Part shown: positions 17,707 through 27,391 of the stretch, one piece after another | How the letters are laid out: each line of letters starts with the position of its first letter | How positions within the stretch are numbered: position 1 is the stretch's first letter | DNA from: Paracoccus sp. MA | GTDB taxonomy: Bacteria; Pseudomonadota; Alphaproteobacteria; Rhodobacterales; Rhodobacteraceae | Assembly (NCBI RefSeq): GCF_020990385.1 | Contig: NZ_CP087598.1 | Location: forward strand, 1,594,001-1,658,000 | Length of the DNA stretch: 64,000 nucleotides | Reading direction: 5' to 3' | Notes under the pieces: generated by a model | Databases searched by the model: none | The model's input: only the letters and a program-made list of their open reading frames with translations | Told to the model about the DNA's origin: nothing | Program-made: the position numbers and the translations under genes

Positions 17707-17722
17707 CGCGCGCCTTTCGCCC

Positions 17723-18955
17723 TCAGGTGCGGATGTCGACGCCGAGATGCTTGGCGACGGTGAAGATGTCCTTGTCGCCGCGGCCCGACAGGTTCACCAC
17801 CATGATGTGATCCTTGGGCAATTCGGGCGCGATCTTGACGACATGGGCGAGCGCATGGCTGGGCTCCAGCGCCGGGATGATGCCTTCCAGCCGGCAGAGG
17901 GTCTGGAAGGCCGCCAGCGCCTCGTCATCGGTCACGCTGACATATTCGGCGCGGCCCTGTTCCTTGAGCCAGGCATGTTCCGGGCCGATGCCGGGATAGT
18001 CGAGCCCGGCGCTGATCGAATGCCCTTCCAGGATCTGCCCCTCGTCGTCCTGCAGGAGATAGGTGCGGTTTCCGTGCAGCACGCCGGGGCGGCCGCCGGT
18101 CAGGCTGGCGCAATGCTGCATGCGCGCGTCGACGCCCTTGCCGCCGGCCTCGACGCCGATGATGCGCACCGAGGGATCGTCCAGGAAGGGGTGGAACAGG
18201 CCCATGGCGTTCGAGCCGCCGCCGATCGCCGCGACCACGCTGTCGGGCAGCCGCCCCTCGCCCTCCTGCTCGGCCAGTTGCCGGCGGGTCTCGCGGCCGA
18301 TGATGCATTGGAAGTCGCGCACCATGGCCGGATAGGGATGCGGGCCGGCCACCGTGCCGATGCAATAGAAGGTGTCGCGCACGTTCGTCACCCAGTCGCG
18401 CAGCGCGTCGTTCATCGCGTCCTTAAGCGTGCCGCGGCCAGAAGTGACCGGCACCACCTCGGCGCCCAGAAGCCGCATGCGGAAGACGTTCGGCGCCTGG
18501 CGCTCGACGTCATGGGCGCCCATGTAGACGATGCATTTCAGCCCGAAGCGGGCGCAGACCGTCGCCGTCGCCACGCCGTGCTGGCCGGCGCCGGTCTCAG
18601 CGATGATCCGGGTCTTGCCCATGCGGCGCGCCAGCAGGATCTGGCCCAGCACGTTGTTGATCTTGTGGCTGCCGGTGTGGTTCAGCTCTTCGCGCTTGAG
18701 GTAGATCTTCGCGCCGCCCAGTTCCTCGGTCAGGCGCGGGGCGAAATAGAGCGGGCTGGGGCGGCCGACGTAATGCTTCCACAGATCGTCCATCTCGTCC
18801 CAGAAGCTCGGGTCGTCCTTGGCGCGGTCGTATTCCGCCTCGAGGTCGAGGATCAGCGGCATCAAGGTCTCGCTAACGAAACGGCCGCCGAAGATGCCGA
18901 AGCGGCCCTGTTCGTCCGGGCCGGTCATGAAGCTGTTGATGAGGTCTTCGGCCAT
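17723..18955 (-). CDS. trpB: Tryptophan synthase beta chain
   Basis: 410 residues. Condenses indole with serine on pyridoxal phosphate; partner of TrpA, which is not in this window. The PLP lysine is K98 in H-T-G-S-H-K-I-N, followed by the phosphate-binding G-G-G-S-N-A near residue 243. Full family length. It is the last gene of a minus-strand series ihfB-lapA-trpF-GNAT-trpB; the GNAT gene ends 53 bases upstream of the trpB start. A 20-base repeat element lies in that gap. Confidence 0.96.
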   Translation of the reverse strand: MAEDLINSFMTGPDEQGRFGIFGGRFVSETLMPLILDLEAEYDRAKDDPSFWDEMDDLWKHYVGRPSPLYFAPRLTEELGGAKIYLKREELNHTGSHKINNVLGQILLARRMGKTRIIAETGAGQHGVATATVCARFGLKCIVYMGAHDVERQAPNVFRMRLLGAEVVPVTSGRGTLKDAMNDALRDWVTNVRDTFYCIGTVAGPHPYPAMVRDFQCIIGRETRRQLAEQEGEGRLPDSVVAAIGGGSNAMGLFHPFLDDPSVRIIGVEAGGKGVDARMQHCASLTGGRPGVLHGNRTYLLQDDEGQILEGHSISAGLDYPGIGPEHAWLKEQGRAEYVSVTDDEALAAFQTLCRLEGIIPALEPSHALAHVVKIAPELPKDHIMVVNLSGRGDKDIFTVAKHLGVDIRT

Positions 18956-18978
18956 GGCTCTCCTCGCGGCGCGGTCGG

Positions 18979-19003
18979 AATGAGTATTTGGGAAACGGTG
19001 AAA
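18979..19003. repeat. TGAGTATTTGGGAAACGGTG element (copy 3)
   Basis: A 24-base sequence, TGAGTATTTGGGAAACGGTG followed by AAAGC, in the gap between the GNAT gene and trpB. The same 24-25 bases recur exactly at 34080-34105, 15 kb away. Unlike the copies at 12.3 and 16.3 kb it has no GC-rich stem before it. Confidence 0.8.
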
Positions 19004-19008
19004 GCCCG

Positions 19009-19461
19009 TCAGAGGGGTTTCTTATATCCGATATGGGAAGGGGTAAAGCCGAGCCTGTCGTAGAAGCGATGCGCGTCGGCCCGGCTGCGGTTGGTGGTGA
19101 ATTGCAGAAGCCCGCAGCCGGCGGCGCGGGCGCGCGCCTCGGCATCGCGGATCAGCGCCTCGCCAACGCGCCGGCCGCGCAGGTCGGGACGGACGCGCAC
19201 CCCCTCGATCTGGGCGCGGCGGGCGGCGGAGAGCGACAGGCCGGAGATGACGGTGATCTGGTAGCAGGCGACCACCTCGTCCCCGATCACCCCGACGATC
19301 AACTGGTTGCCCGGTTCCTTCTGCATCGCCTCCCAGGCGGCGAGATAGGGGCCGAGCTCGTCGCCCTCGCGCGCCTGGCCCAGCATATCGTCGCGCAGAA
19401 GCGCAAGGACAGCGGGAACCTCGTTGCGCCGGGCCTCGCGGAAGGCGACGGCCGCGGTCAC
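19009..19461 (-). CDS. GNAT family N-acetyltransferase
   Basis: 150 residues, one GNAT domain. The acetyl-CoA-binding loop R-x-x-x-x-G ([13 protein letters not shown]) is near residues 92-104, and the late helix with F-Y-D-R-L-G-F is typical of small-molecule or protein N-acetyltransferases. The GTG start overlaps the trpF stop (GTGA), so it is translationally coupled to trpF. A GNAT member between trpF and trpB is a common Rhodobacteraceae arrangement but its substrate is unknown. Confidence 0.85.
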   Translation of the reverse strand: MTAAVAFREARRNEVPAVLALLRDDMLGQAREGDELGPYLAAWEAMQKEPGNQLIVGVIGDEVVACYQITVISGLSLSAARRAQIEGVRVRPDLRGRRVGEALIRDAEARARAAGCGLLQFTTNRSRADAHRFYDRLGFTPSHIGYKKPL

Positions 19462-20105
19462 AGGATCGGCGCCGTGGCGCGGGCGATGAAGCGGCGGATG
19501 CGGTCAGGATCCTTGACGCCGGGGGCGCTTTCGACGCCGGAGGAGACATCGACCGCCGGCGCGCGGGTCAGGCGCACCGCCTCATGCACGTTCTCGGGCG
19601 TCAGGCCGCCGGCAAGCAGCCAGGGCTTGAGAATCTGCCGTCCGGCCAGCAGCCGCCAGTCGAAGGCCAGGCCGTTGCCGCCCGGCAGCACGGCATCCTT
19701 CGGCGGCTTGGCGTCGATCAGCAGCATGTCGGCCACGAGGCCGTAGTCCCAGAGCGCATCGAGATCCTGCGGCTCGGCCACGCCCACCGCCTTCATCACC
19801 GGCAGGCTGGTGCGCGCCTTGACCTCGGCCACCCGGGCGGGGGTCTCGGCGCCGTGCAGCTGGATCAGGTCCAGCGGCACGCGAGCGAGGACCGCATCCA
19901 GCGCCGCGTCATCGGGATTCACGAACAGGCCCACCTTGGCCACGCCCAGCGGCACCTGCGCGGCAAGCTTTGCCGCCGCCTCGGGCAAGACATGGCGCGG
20001 TGATTTCGGGAAGAAGACGAAGCCGACATAGCGCGCCCCGGCCCCGACCGCCGCGGCGAGGCCGGCGGCCTCGGTCAGGCCGCAGATCTTGACGGAAACG
20101 GCCAT
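19458..20105 (-). CDS. trpF: Phosphoribosylanthranilate isomerase
   Basis: 215 residues, a TIM barrel catalysing the third step of tryptophan synthesis (Amadori rearrangement of PRA to CdRP). The first strand carries the catalytic Cys in K-I-C-G-L-T, and the second catalytic residue is the Asp of M-L-L-I-D-A-K. The phosphate site [10 protein letters not shown] is at about residues 165-174. It starts 4 bases after the lapA stop and its own stop overlaps the GNAT start, so lapA-trpF-GNAT are tightly packed. Confidence 0.95.
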   Translation of the reverse strand: MAVSVKICGLTEAAGLAAAVGAGARYVGFVFFPKSPRHVLPEAAAKLAAQVPLGVAKVGLFVNPDDAALDAVLARVPLDLIQLHGAETPARVAEVKARTSLPVMKAVGVAEPQDLDALWDYGLVADMLLIDAKPPKDAVLPGGNGLAFDWRLLAGRQILKPWLLAGGLTPENVHEAVRLTRAPAVDVSSGVESAPGVKDPDRIRRFIARATAPIL

Positions 20106-20109
20106 GGCA

Positions 20110-20517
20110 TCAGCGGGGCGCGGGCAGCGACGAGCCCGAGCCCGAGCCCGCAGGCGCCGCCGGCTTGCGCGCCGCCTCGTCCAGGATCGCCAGCACGTCG
20201 TCGCGCGGCGCGGCATGGGTGCGGCGCAGATCCCCGACTTCGCGCTGCAGCTGCGCGAGGTCATGCGCCCGGCGGCTGGATTCGGCGCGCAGATGCGATT
20301 CGCGCAGCCATTCCCAGACCAGCCCGACCAGCACGCCGAAGACCATTGCCAGGAACAGCGCGACAAAGGCCGGCATGGTCAGCGACCAGCGCCCGCCGGC
20401 GAACTGGGCCAGGCTTTCCGGCATCAGGCTGATGGTGACGAGATCGCGGTTCGCCGCAGCCAGCAGCATCAGCACGATGGCCAGAATGACGATGAAGAAG
20501 ATCCGGATCGCGCGCAT
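20110..20517 (-). CDS. lapA: LapA-domain membrane protein (DUF1049)
   Basis: 135 residues: two transmembrane helices (about 5-25 and 45-70) followed by a helical, coiled-coil-like cytoplasmic segment and a Gly/Ser/Ala tail. In E. coli LapA (YciS) with LapB controls LpxC turnover and lipopolysaccharide assembly; no lapB is seen here. It lies between ihfB (36 bp upstream) and trpF (4 bp downstream), a gene order conserved in Rhodobacteraceae. Confidence 0.85.
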   Translation of the reverse strand: MRAIRIFFIVILAIVLMLLAAANRDLVTISLMPESLAQFAGGRWSLTMPAFVALFLAMVFGVLVGLVWEWLRESHLRAESSRRAHDLAQLQREVGDLRRTHAAPRDDVLAILDEAARKPAAPAGSGSGSSLPAPR

Positions 20518-20553
20518 GCCTTACCCCGCAGAGATTGTCGCCGGCAATCTGGC

Positions 20554-20841
20554 CTATTCGGCGCCGCCGTTCAACCGCTCGCGCAGGAGCTTGCCGGTCT
20601 TGAAGAAGGGCACATGCTTTTCGTCCACGCTGACGGTTTCGCCGGTGCGCGGATTGCGGCCCTGCCGCGCGTCGCGCTTCTTGACCGAGAAGGCGCCGAA
20701 ACCGCGCAGCTCGACCCGGTCGCCGCGGGCCATGGCGTCGATGATCTCCTCGAACACGGTGTTCACGATCCGCTCGACGTCGCGCTGGAACAGGTGCGGG
20801 TTTTCCTCGGAGATTTTCTGGATCAGTTCGGATCGGATCAT
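20554..20841 (-). CDS. ihfB: Integration host factor subunit beta
   Basis: 95 residues, full length. A DNA-bending nucleoid protein that pairs with IhfA to act in recombination, replication and sigma-54 promoters. The DNABII signature G-R-N-P-R-T-G-E lies near residue 62, with the Pro that intercalates DNA in it. The ATG at 20841 gives the family N-terminus M-I-R-S-E-L-I; the frame runs upstream to 20907 without homology. It follows rpsA, as in many proteobacteria, but a terminator between them indicates separate transcription. Confidence 0.95.
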   Translation of the reverse strand: MIRSELIQKISEENPHLFQRDVERIVNTVFEEIIDAMARGDRVELRGFGAFSVKKRDARQGRNPRTGETVSVDEKHVPFFKTGKLLRERLNGGAE

Positions 20842-20986
20842 TGCGGTTCCTGTCTGGGTGTTCCAACAAACTCCTGCCGCCCGATCATAGGGCAGACATC
20901 GCGGCATTCAATGTCAGAACGCATTCCGGCCGGATTGGTTGCCGTGTTTTTCAAGCCTTTATGGTTCAGTCGGCGGAAATGCGCAA

Positions 20987-21018
20987 TGAAAAGCGCCCCC
21001 GGATCGCTCCGGGGGCGC
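20987..21018 (-). terminator. Terminator of rpsA
   Basis: On the minus strand a 10-bp perfect stem GCGCCCCCGG / CCGGGGGCGC with a 6-base loop, followed by TTTTCATT. It lies 22 bases after the rpsA stop. Confidence 0.85.
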
Positions 21019-21039
21019 AAGGTTCGGCCGATGCGAGGC

Positions 21040-22719
21040 TCAGCCGCGGCCCTTGAGCGCGGCGCCCAGGATGTCGCCCAGCGAGGCACCCGAATCCGAG
21101 CTGCCATACTGTTCGACGGCTTCCTTCTCTTCGGCGATCTCGCGCGCCTTGATCGACAGGCCCAGGCGGCGGGTCTTGGTGTCGATGTTGGTGACGCGGA
21201 CGTCGACATGGTCGCCGACCTGGAAGCGCTCGGGGCGCTGGTCCTGACGGTCGCGGGCCAGGTCCGAACGACGGATGAAGGACTTCATGCCGTTGTATTC
21301 GACCTCGATGCCGCCGTCCTCGATCGCCGTCACGGTGACGGTGATGACCGAGCCACGCTTCACGCCCTCGACCGCTTCAGCCATGGCGTCGTTTTCCAGC
21401 GCCTTGATCGAGAGCGAGATGCGCTCCTTCTCGATGTCGACTTCCTGGACCACGGCCTTCACCACGTCGCCCTTGCGGAAGTCCTGGATGGCTTCCTCGC
21501 CGCGGGTGTCCCAGCTAATGTCCGACAGGTGCACCATGCCGTCGATATCGCCTTCCAGGCCGACGAACAGACCGAATTCGGTGATGTTCTTGACCTCGCC
21601 CTCGATGACGGTGCCGACCGGATGGGTCTCGGCGAAGACTTCCCACGGGTTGCGCATGGTCTGCTTGAGACCCAGCGAAACGCGGCGCTTGGCTTCGTCG
21701 ATCTCCAGCACCATGACGTCGACTTCCTGCGAGGTCGAGACGATCTTGCCGGGATGGACGTTCTTCTTGGTCCAGCTCATTTCCGAGACGTGCACCAGGC
21801 CCTCGACACCGGCTTCCAGCTCCACGAAGGCGCCGTAATCGGTGATGTTGGTCACGCGGCCGGTATGGACCGAGCCGATCGGGAACTTCGAGGCCACGGT
21901 ATCCCACGGATCGGCCTGCAGCTGCTTCATGCCCAGGCTGATGCGGTGGGTGTCCTTGTTGATCTTGACGACTTGGACCTTGACGGTCTCGCCGATCGAC
22001 AGGATCTCGGACGGGTGGTTGACGCGGCGCCAGGCCATGTCGGTGACGTGCAGCAGGCCGTCAACACCGCCCAGATCGACGAAGGCGCCGTATTCGGTGA
22101 TGTTCTTGACCACGCCCTCGACCGTCTGGCCTTCGGTCAGGTTGGCGATGACCTCGGCGCGCTGTTCGGCGCGGGACTCTTCCAGGATGGCGCGGCGCGA
22201 CACGACGATATTGCCGCGGCGGCGATCCATCTTGAGGATCTGGAAGGGCTGCTTCAGGCCCATCAGCGGGCCGGCGTCGCGCACGGGGCGGACATCGACC
22301 TGGCTGCCGGGCAGGAAGGCCACGGCGCCGCCCAGGTCGACGGTAAAGCCGCCCTTGACGCGGCCGAAGATGGCGCCTTCGACGCGCTCTTCCGCGGCAT
22401 AGGCTTTCTCCAGGCGGTCCCAGGCCTCTTCGCGGCGGGCTTTCTCGCGCGAGATGCTGGCCTCGCCGCGGGCGTTCTCGACGCGGTCGAGATAGACCTC
22501 GACCTCATCGCCGATGGCGATGGCGGGGGCTTCGCCGGGATTTGCGAATTCCTTGAGATCGACGCGGCCTTCCATCTTGTAGCCGACGTCGATGATGGCC
22601 TGGCCCGCCTCGATGGCGATGACCTTGCCCTTGACGACCGAGCCCTCTTCGGGCGTGTCGATGGCGAGGCTTTCGTTCAGGAGGGCCTCGAATTCCTCCA
22701 TGGTCGCTTTAGCGCACAT
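21040..22719 (-). CDS. rpsA: 30S ribosomal protein S1
   Basis: 559 residues with six consecutive S1 (OB-fold) RNA-binding domains, each visible from repeated G-x-V-x-x-I-x-x-F-G-A-F-V-D/E patterns. S1 recruits mRNA to the 30S subunit. The start at ATG 22719 (M-C-A-K-A-T-M-E-E-F-E-A-L-L) matches the N-terminus of relatives; an ATG 12 codons further upstream (22755) is also in frame. AGGA is about 13 bases before the chosen ATG. Upstream cmk is on the same strand, the usual cmk-rpsA order, but here a nitronate monooxygenase gene sits between them. Confidence 0.95.
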   Translation of the reverse strand: MCAKATMEEFEALLNESLAIDTPEEGSVVKGKVIAIEAGQAIIDVGYKMEGRVDLKEFANPGEAPAIAIGDEVEVYLDRVENARGEASISREKARREEAWDRLEKAYAAEERVEGAIFGRVKGGFTVDLGGAVAFLPGSQVDVRPVRDAGPLMGLKQPFQILKMDRRRGNIVVSRRAILEESRAEQRAEVIANLTEGQTVEGVVKNITEYGAFVDLGGVDGLLHVTDMAWRRVNHPSEILSIGETVKVQVVKINKDTHRISLGMKQLQADPWDTVASKFPIGSVHTGRVTNITDYGAFVELEAGVEGLVHVSEMSWTKKNVHPGKIVSTSQEVDVMVLEIDEAKRRVSLGLKQTMRNPWEVFAETHPVGTVIEGEVKNITEFGLFVGLEGDIDGMVHLSDISWDTRGEEAIQDFRKGDVVKAVVQEVDIEKERISLSIKALENDAMAEAVEGVKRGSVITVTVTAIEDGGIEVEYNGMKSFIRRSDLARDRQDQRPERFQVGDHVDVRVTNIDTKTRRLGLSIKAREIAEEKEAVEQYGSSDSGASLGDILGAALKGRG

Positions 22720-22882
22720 ATAGATCCAGTTTCCTTTTCGATCATTGCTGGCCATGCGGTTGGCTCCGCCGGTCTTTTTGTAGATGCAGGGATAAGCGCA
22801 TAAGGGTCGCGGCATACGCCCGACCCTGTTGAAGCGGCCCGTTATGGCCCCATCGCTTGCCCTGACGGGCGCGATATAGCCC

Positions 22883-23962
22883 TCATTCGCCGTTCTGGCA
22901 AGCGCCGAGACCGGGGAAATGCGCCCGGATCTCGCGCTCGAGCAGCGCCACAAGCGCGGCCGCGGGCATGGGACGGGCGCGCGGCGCCCCGGTTCCGGCC
23001 CATTGCGCCGCGTAATCCGAGCCGCCAGCCACCGCCTGCAGCCGCTTGGCCGCGTCATAGGTGATCGGGTAATCCGGCAGGGGCGGCGCGTCCTCGGCCT
23101 CGCCCAGCGCGGTCAGCCGGTTGGCGAGGCCGCGCGCCGGGCGGCCGGAAATGGCGCGGGTCATCACCGTGTCGCCCGGCTTCGCATCGGCCAGCCGGGC
23201 GCGATAGGCGTCGTTCGCCGCCGATTCCGGACAGGCGACGAAGGCGGTGCCCATCTGCACCGCGGCCGCGCCCGCCCCGAGGCAGCGCGCGGCATCGGCG
23301 CCGTCCATGATGCCGCCGGCGGCGACCAGAGGCAGGCCCAGGTCGCGCAACTCGCGCAGCAGCGCCTCGGTCGCAAGCCGGTCGTCGGGGCCGTCGGGAT
23401 CGAAGATGCCGCGATGCCCCCCGGCCTGGTAGCCCTGGGCGATGATCAGGTCGAGCCCGGCCTCGCGGATCGCCAGCGCCTCGGCCCGAGAGGTCGCGGT
23501 GGCGCCCAGGGTGGCGCCGCTGTCGCGCAGCGCGGCGATGTGCCCGGCCGGCGGCAGGCCGAAATGGAAGGTGACCAGCACCGGCCGCGCCGCCAGCACC
23601 GCGCGCAGCATCTCCTCATCTTCAAGGAAGCTGCGATAGATCTCCTCGATCCGGGCCGGGGGCTCGGCGCCGAAGCGGCGGAACTCGGGCGCCAGGTAGT
23701 CGAGCCAGCCCGCCTCGCGCGCCGGATCGGCCTGGGCGGGGCGGTGGCAGAACAGATTGACGCCATAGCGGTCCGAGCCCAGCCGCTCCCGCGTCTCGGC
23801 CATCATCGCCGCGGCCTGGGCCGCCGTGGCGGCGGCCACGCCGATCGAGCCCATCCCCCCTGCCCGGCTGACCTCGGCGGCAAGAAGCGGTGTCGCGGTG
23901 CCGGCCATCGGCGCCTGGATCACCGGCACCCGCAGATCGGAAAGCTGGAAACGCCGGTTCAT
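22883..23962 (-). CDS. Nitronate monooxygenase (2-nitropropane dioxygenase-like)
   Basis: 359 residues, FMN-dependent TIM-barrel enzyme. Motifs: P-V-I-Q-A-P-M-A-G near residue 13-20, [10 protein letters not shown] near 185 (with the catalytic-type His), and the FMN phosphate site A-A-G-G-I-M-D-G near 220 followed by G-A-x-x-V-Q-M-G-T-A-F. It detoxifies alkyl nitronates such as propionate-3-nitronate. Its ATG overlaps the cmk stop (ATGA), so it is translationally coupled to cmk; a functional link is not obvious. Confidence 0.9.
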   Translation of the reverse strand: MNRRFQLSDLRVPVIQAPMAGTATPLLAAEVSRAGGMGSIGVAAATAAQAAAMMAETRERLGSDRYGVNLFCHRPAQADPAREAGWLDYLAPEFRRFGAEPPARIEEIYRSFLEDEEMLRAVLAARPVLVTFHFGLPPAGHIAALRDSGATLGATATSRAEALAIREAGLDLIIAQGYQAGGHRGIFDPDGPDDRLATEALLRELRDLGLPLVAAGGIMDGADAARCLGAGAAAVQMGTAFVACPESAANDAYRARLADAKPGDTVMTRAISGRPARGLANRLTALGEAEDAPPLPDYPITYDAAKRLQAVAGGSDYAAQWAGTGAPRARPMPAAALVALLEREIRAHFPGLGACQNGE

Positions 23963-24543
23963 GCCCCTGCCTCCTGCGCGCGGGCGATGGCGTGGGCGAC
24001 GGCCTCGTCGATGCTCATCTCGGTGGTGTCGAACAGCAGCGCATCCTCGGCCGGGCGCATCGGTGCCACGTCGCGGGCGGCGTCGCGGGCGTCTCGCTCG
24101 CGCAGCTCGGCCAGGATGCGCGCCTCGTCGGCGCCCAGTTCCAGCGCCCGGCGGCGGGCGCGGGTCTCGTCGCTGGCGGTGACATAGAGCTTCAGCTCGG
24201 CCCCGGGGCAAATCACCGTGCCGATGTCGCGCCCGTCCAGCACCGCGCCGGGCTCGGAGCGGGCAAAGCGGCGCTGGAACTCGACCAGCGCCGCGCGCAC
24301 CTCGGGGATGGCGGCGACGCGGCTGGCGGCCTGCCCGGCCTCGGCGCTGCGCAGGTCGTCGCGGGCCAGGTCCTCGGGGACCAGCGCGCGGGCGGCGGCG
24401 ACCGGATCGCCGCCCTTGGCGCCGACCGCGCGATAAAGCAGCCCGGTGTCCAGATGGGCAAAGCCGAAATGCCGGGCAAGCGCCCGCGCGATGGTTCCCT
24501 TGCCCGAGGCGGCGGGTCCGTCGATGGCGATGGTGAAGGGCAT
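23959..24543 (-). CDS. cmk: Cytidylate kinase, short form
   Basis: 194 residues. Phosphorylates CMP and dCMP. P-loop [10 protein letters not shown] at residues 8-17, L-D-T-G-L-L-Y-R-A near 31-39, D-G-R-D-I-G-T-V near 100-107 and the C-terminal R-D-x-x-D-x-x-R-x-x-x-P-x-x-x-A helix. E. coli Cmk is about 225 residues; the alphaproteobacterial form is shorter in the NMP-binding insert, as here. The start at 24543 gives M-P-F-T-I-A-I-D-G. Coupled to the downstream monooxygenase by a 4-base overlap. Confidence 0.95.
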   Translation of the reverse strand: MPFTIAIDGPAASGKGTIARALARHFGFAHLDTGLLYRAVGAKGGDPVAAARALVPEDLARDDLRSAEAGQAASRVAAIPEVRAALVEFQRRFARSEPGAVLDGRDIGTVICPGAELKLYVTASDETRARRRALELGADEARILAELRERDARDAARDVAPMRPAEDALLFDTTEMSIDEAVAHAIARAQEAGA

Positions 24544-24683
24544 GTCCTCGGGGGTCCTCGGGTTCTGGCGGCGGCGGCCCGGCGCAGACCTCGGTTCGGG
24601 GTCGCGCATGCCGGCCCAGCCGCGAATGCACGAGAAACCGTCAAGGATGCCGGCCGGACGGCGGCCCGTCCGCAACTGGATCT

Positions 24684-24759
24684 TGGTGCCGGTTGCAGGA
24701 ATCGAACCCGCGACCTTCTGATTACAAATCAGCTGCTCTACCAGCTGAGCTAAACCGGC
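24684..24759 (-). tRNA. tRNA-Thr (anticodon TGT)
   Basis: 76-nt cloverleaf on the minus strand, from GCCGGTT (5' acceptor) to AACCGGC-A plus an encoded CCA. D-arm AGCTCAGCTGGTAGAGC, anticodon loop TTTGTAA with TGT at the centre, and T-arm GGTTCGATTCC are all present. The outermost anticodon-stem pair is G-A rather than Watson-Crick. It reads ACA codons. Confidence 0.95.
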
Positions 24760-24814
24760 ATCCTGCCCGTTCCGTAGCGCCTCACGGGCGCGGGCGCAAG
24801 CTTGGCGTGGCCGG

Positions 24815-25180
24815 TCAGGCGGTGACGATGCGCACCGTCTCGACCAGCCGGGCGGGGTCGAGCGGATGCGGCAGCCAGCCCGCAGCCCCGGCATTGCGGG
24901 CGCGGGTCTTGAGCTCGGGCGCGGCCGAGACCGCCATGACCAGGATCGGGATCGCCCGCAGCCGGTCGTGGCGCCGCACCGCCTCGATGAAGCCGAAACC
25001 GTCCAGCTGCGGCATGTTGAGGCCGGTCAGGATGGCGTCCGCCGGACCCGCCTCCAGCGCGGCCAGCCCCTCGGCGCCGTCGGCGGCCCGCCGCACCACC
25101 ATCCCGGCCGCCTCCAGCACCGCGGCGACCTGCTCGCGCAGCTCGCTGTTGGCATGCTGGACCAGCACCGTCAGCGCCAT
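24815..25180 (-). CDS. Degenerate response-regulator receiver domain protein
   Basis: 121 residues, a single CheY-like receiver fold: L-T-V-L-V-Q-H-A-N at strand 1, [13 protein letters not shown] at strand 3, P-I-L-V-M-A-V-S-A at strand 4, and P-H-P-L-D-P at strand 5. The phosphoacceptor Asp that normally precedes (L/I)-N-M-P is Gly here, the acidic pair after strand 1 is Gln-His, and the conserved Lys before the cis-Pro is His. All phosphorylation residues are therefore lost, so it is a phosphorylation-independent pseudo-receiver. AGGGGG sits 6 bases before the ATG at 25180. No kinase is adjacent. Confidence 0.85.
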   Translation of the reverse strand: MALTVLVQHANSELREQVAAVLEAAGMVVRRAADGAEGLAALEAGPADAILTGLNMPQLDGFGFIEAVRRHDRLRAIPILVMAVSAAPELKTRARNAGAAGWLPHPLDPARLVETVRIVTA

Positions 25181-25357
25181 CTCGGCCCCCTGCCACCGCA
25201 CCGTCGTCGTTCCATGCCGTCCTCCGAATCCGAACCGTTGGTTGCAAGATGGCGCAGAAGAATTAAGCTTCGGTTGACGCGCGTGCCCGAACCACCCGGC
25301 GATCCCTCATCCCTGCGGTTTTCTTGCGCGGGCGGGCGCATTTCCTGCCGCCGGGGC

Positions 25358-25386
25358 TTGCATTCGCGGCGGGAAGGGACTATTTC
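25358..25386 (+). promoter_or_regulatory. Probable sigma-70-type promoter of rpsB
   Basis: TTGCAT at 25358-25363 and TATTTC at 25381-25386 with an exact 17-base spacer. The predicted transcript has a leader of roughly 110 bases before rpsB. Confidence 0.5.
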
Positions 25387-25500
25387 GCGCGCACTTCACA
25401 GGCGGGGTCGGGCCCCGGAGGGAGACATCCTCCGACGGTCCACCGGTTGGGGCTAGCCCCTGAAAGCCCCGCCAAGGCGCAAACCGGAAAGGACATGGAC

Positions 25501-26280
25501 ATGGCGCTTCCCGAATTCTCCATGCGTCAGCTGCTTGAAGCTGGCGTTCATTACGGCCACCAGACCCAGCGCTGGAACCCCCGCATGGCCGAGTTCATCT
25601 ATGGTGAACGCAACGGCATCCACATCGTCGACCTGACCCAGACCGTGCCGATGCTGGACGCGGCGCTGCAGGTCGTGCGCGACACCGTCGCCAAGGGCGG
25701 CCGGGTTCTGTTCGTCGGCACCAAGCGCCAGGCCCAGAAGGCCGTGGCCGAGGCCGCCGAGAAATCGGCCCAATATTACATGAACCACCGCTGGCTGGGC
25801 GGCACGCTGACCAACTGGAAGACCGTCTCGCAGTCGATCCAGCGCCTGAAGGCGCTCGACGAGACGCTGTCCTCGGGCGCCGAGGGCCTGACCAAGAAAG
25901 AGCGGCTGCAGATGGAACGCGAGCAGGCCAAGCTGCAGGCCTCGCTGGGCGGCATCCGCGAAATGGGCGGCCTGCCGGACCTGCTGTTCGTCATCGACGT
26001 GAACAAGGAAGACCTGGCCATCCTGGAAGCCAAGAAGCTGGGCATCCCGGTCGTCGCCGTGGTCGATACCAACTGCTCGCCCAAGGGCGTCGACTACATC
26101 ATCCCGGGCAATGACGACGCCGCCCGCGCCATCGCGCTGTATTGCGACCTGGCCTCGCGCGCCGCGCTGGACGGCATGACCGCCCAGATGGGCGCCGCCG
26201 GCGTGGACCTGGGCGCGCTGGAAGCGGGCGTCGAGGAAGAGCTGGCCGGCGAGACCGCCGAAGAAGCCGCCCAAGCCTGA
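25501..26280 (+). CDS. rpsB: 30S ribosomal protein S2
   Basis: 259 residues. S2 binds the 30S head-body junction late in assembly and helps bind S1. The N-terminal [20 protein letters not shown] motif (residues 8-27) and the D-L-L-F-V-I-D-V block near 160 are characteristic. An ATG two codons earlier (25495) is also possible. A C-terminal Glu/Ala-rich tail is present. tsf follows after 110 bases that contain two hairpins. Confidence 0.96.
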   Translation: MALPEFSMRQLLEAGVHYGHQTQRWNPRMAEFIYGERNGIHIVDLTQTVPMLDAALQVVRDTVAKGGRVLFVGTKRQAQKAVAEAAEKSAQYYMNHRWLGGTLTNWKTVSQSIQRLKALDETLSSGAEGLTKKERLQMEREQAKLQASLGGIREMGGLPDLLFVIDVNKEDLAILEAKKLGIPVVAVVDTNCSPKGVDYIIPGNDDAARAIALYCDLASRAALDGMTAQMGAAGVDLGALEAGVEEELAGETAEEAAQA

Positions 26281-26287
26281 TTTCGGA

Positions 26288-26363
26288 GGGGCCCGAGCCC
26301 CGGGCCCGGCACTCCGCAAGGGGTTTACGGAACGTTCATCAGGCGGGGATAAACCCCGCCTGA
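26288..26363 (+). promoter_or_regulatory. Two hairpins in the rpsB-tsf intercistronic gap
   Basis: A G/C-only stem at about 26288-26308 (GGGCCCG...CGGGCCC) and a perfect 10-bp stem TCAGGCGGGG / CCCCGCCTGA with a 5-base loop at 26339-26363. No T tract follows, so this looks like an attenuator or RNA-processing/stability element that sets the S2:EF-Ts ratio rather than a terminator. Confidence 0.5.
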
Positions 26364-26390
26364 CGCATTGAAAAGCAAGGAGACACCCGA

Positions 26391-27302
26391 ATGGCTATCA
26401 CCGCTGCGATGGTGAAGGACCTGCGCGAGACGACCGGCGCGGGCATGATGGACGCCAAGAAGGCGCTGACCGAAACCGGCGGCGACATGCAAGCCGCCAT
26501 CGACTGGCTGCGCACCAAGGGCCTGGCGAAAGCCGCCAAGAAGGCCGACCGCGTCGCCGCCGAGGGTCTGATCGGGGTGCAGGTCAAGGCTGGCCGCGGC
26601 GTCGCGGTCGAGATCAACTCGGAAACCGACTTCGTCGCCAAGAACGCCGATTTCCAGCAGCTGGTGCGCGAAATCACCGCCGTGGCGCTGGAAACCGCCA
26701 CCGATGTCGAGGTGCTGCGGGCCACGCATCTGAACGGCAAGCCGGTCGCCGACGTGCTGACCGACGCCATCGCCCGCATCGGCGAGAACATGACCCTGCG
26801 CCGGATGCATGCGCTGGAAGGCGATACCGTCGTCTCTTACGTCCATAACGCCGCGGCCGAGGGCCTGGGCAAGATCGGCGTGCTGGTGGCGCTGAAGGGC
26901 GATGCCGAGAAGGCGCAGGCGATCGGCAAGCAGTTCGCCATGCATATCGCCGCGACCAACCCGGTCTCGCTGTCGGAAGCCACGCTGGACCCGGCGCTGC
27001 TGGCGCGCGAGCTGGAAGTGCAGACCGCCAAGGCCCTGGAAGAGAACGCCGCCTCGGCCAAGCCGAAGCCCGAGGCCGTGATCCAGAACAACATCATCCC
27101 CGGCCGGATGAAGAAGTTCGTGGCCGAGAACACGCTGCTGGGCCAGCCCTTCGTGGTCAATCCCGACGTCACCGTCGAGCAGGCCGCGAAAGAAGCCGGC
27201 GTCGAGATCACCGGCTATGCCCGGGTGATGGTCGGCGAAGGCATCGAGAAGAAGGAAGAGGATTTCGCTGCCGAGGTCGCCAAGACCCGCGCCGGCGCCT
27301 GA
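26391..27302 (+). CDS. tsf: Elongation factor Ts
   Basis: 303 residues. Nucleotide-exchange factor for EF-Tu. The N-terminal UBA-like region has [16 protein letters not shown] (residues 11-26), and the core has the T-D-F-V-A-K-N motif near residue 79 that contacts EF-Tu. AAGGAG precedes the ATG. It follows rpsB, the universal order, and is closed by a strong terminator. Confidence 0.96.
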   Translation: MAITAAMVKDLRETTGAGMMDAKKALTETGGDMQAAIDWLRTKGLAKAAKKADRVAAEGLIGVQVKAGRGVAVEINSETDFVAKNADFQQLVREITAVALETATDVEVLRATHLNGKPVADVLTDAIARIGENMTLRRMHALEGDTVVSYVHNAAAEGLGKIGVLVALKGDAEKAQAIGKQFAMHIAATNPVSLSEATLDPALLARELEVQTAKALEENAASAKPKPEAVIQNNIIPGRMKKFVAENTLLGQPFVVNPDVTVEQAAKEAGVEITGYARVMVGEGIEKKEEDFAAEVAKTRAGA

Positions 27303-27324
27303 TCCCGCCCCTGACGCAGAACGA

Positions 27325-27354
27325 AAGACGCCGGCCCCGCGGGACCGGCGTCTT
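27325..27354 (+). terminator. Terminator after tsf
   Basis: Perfect 10-bp stem AAGACGCCGG / CCGGCGTCTT 22 bases after the tsf stop; the loop itself can form an extra CCC/GGG stem. The A/T pairs at the stem base make it usable from both strands, serving also the convergent LuxR-type gene. Confidence 0.75.
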
Positions 27355-27391
27355 GCATTGCGCGGCCCGGCTGGCCACGGCGCGGCGGCGG

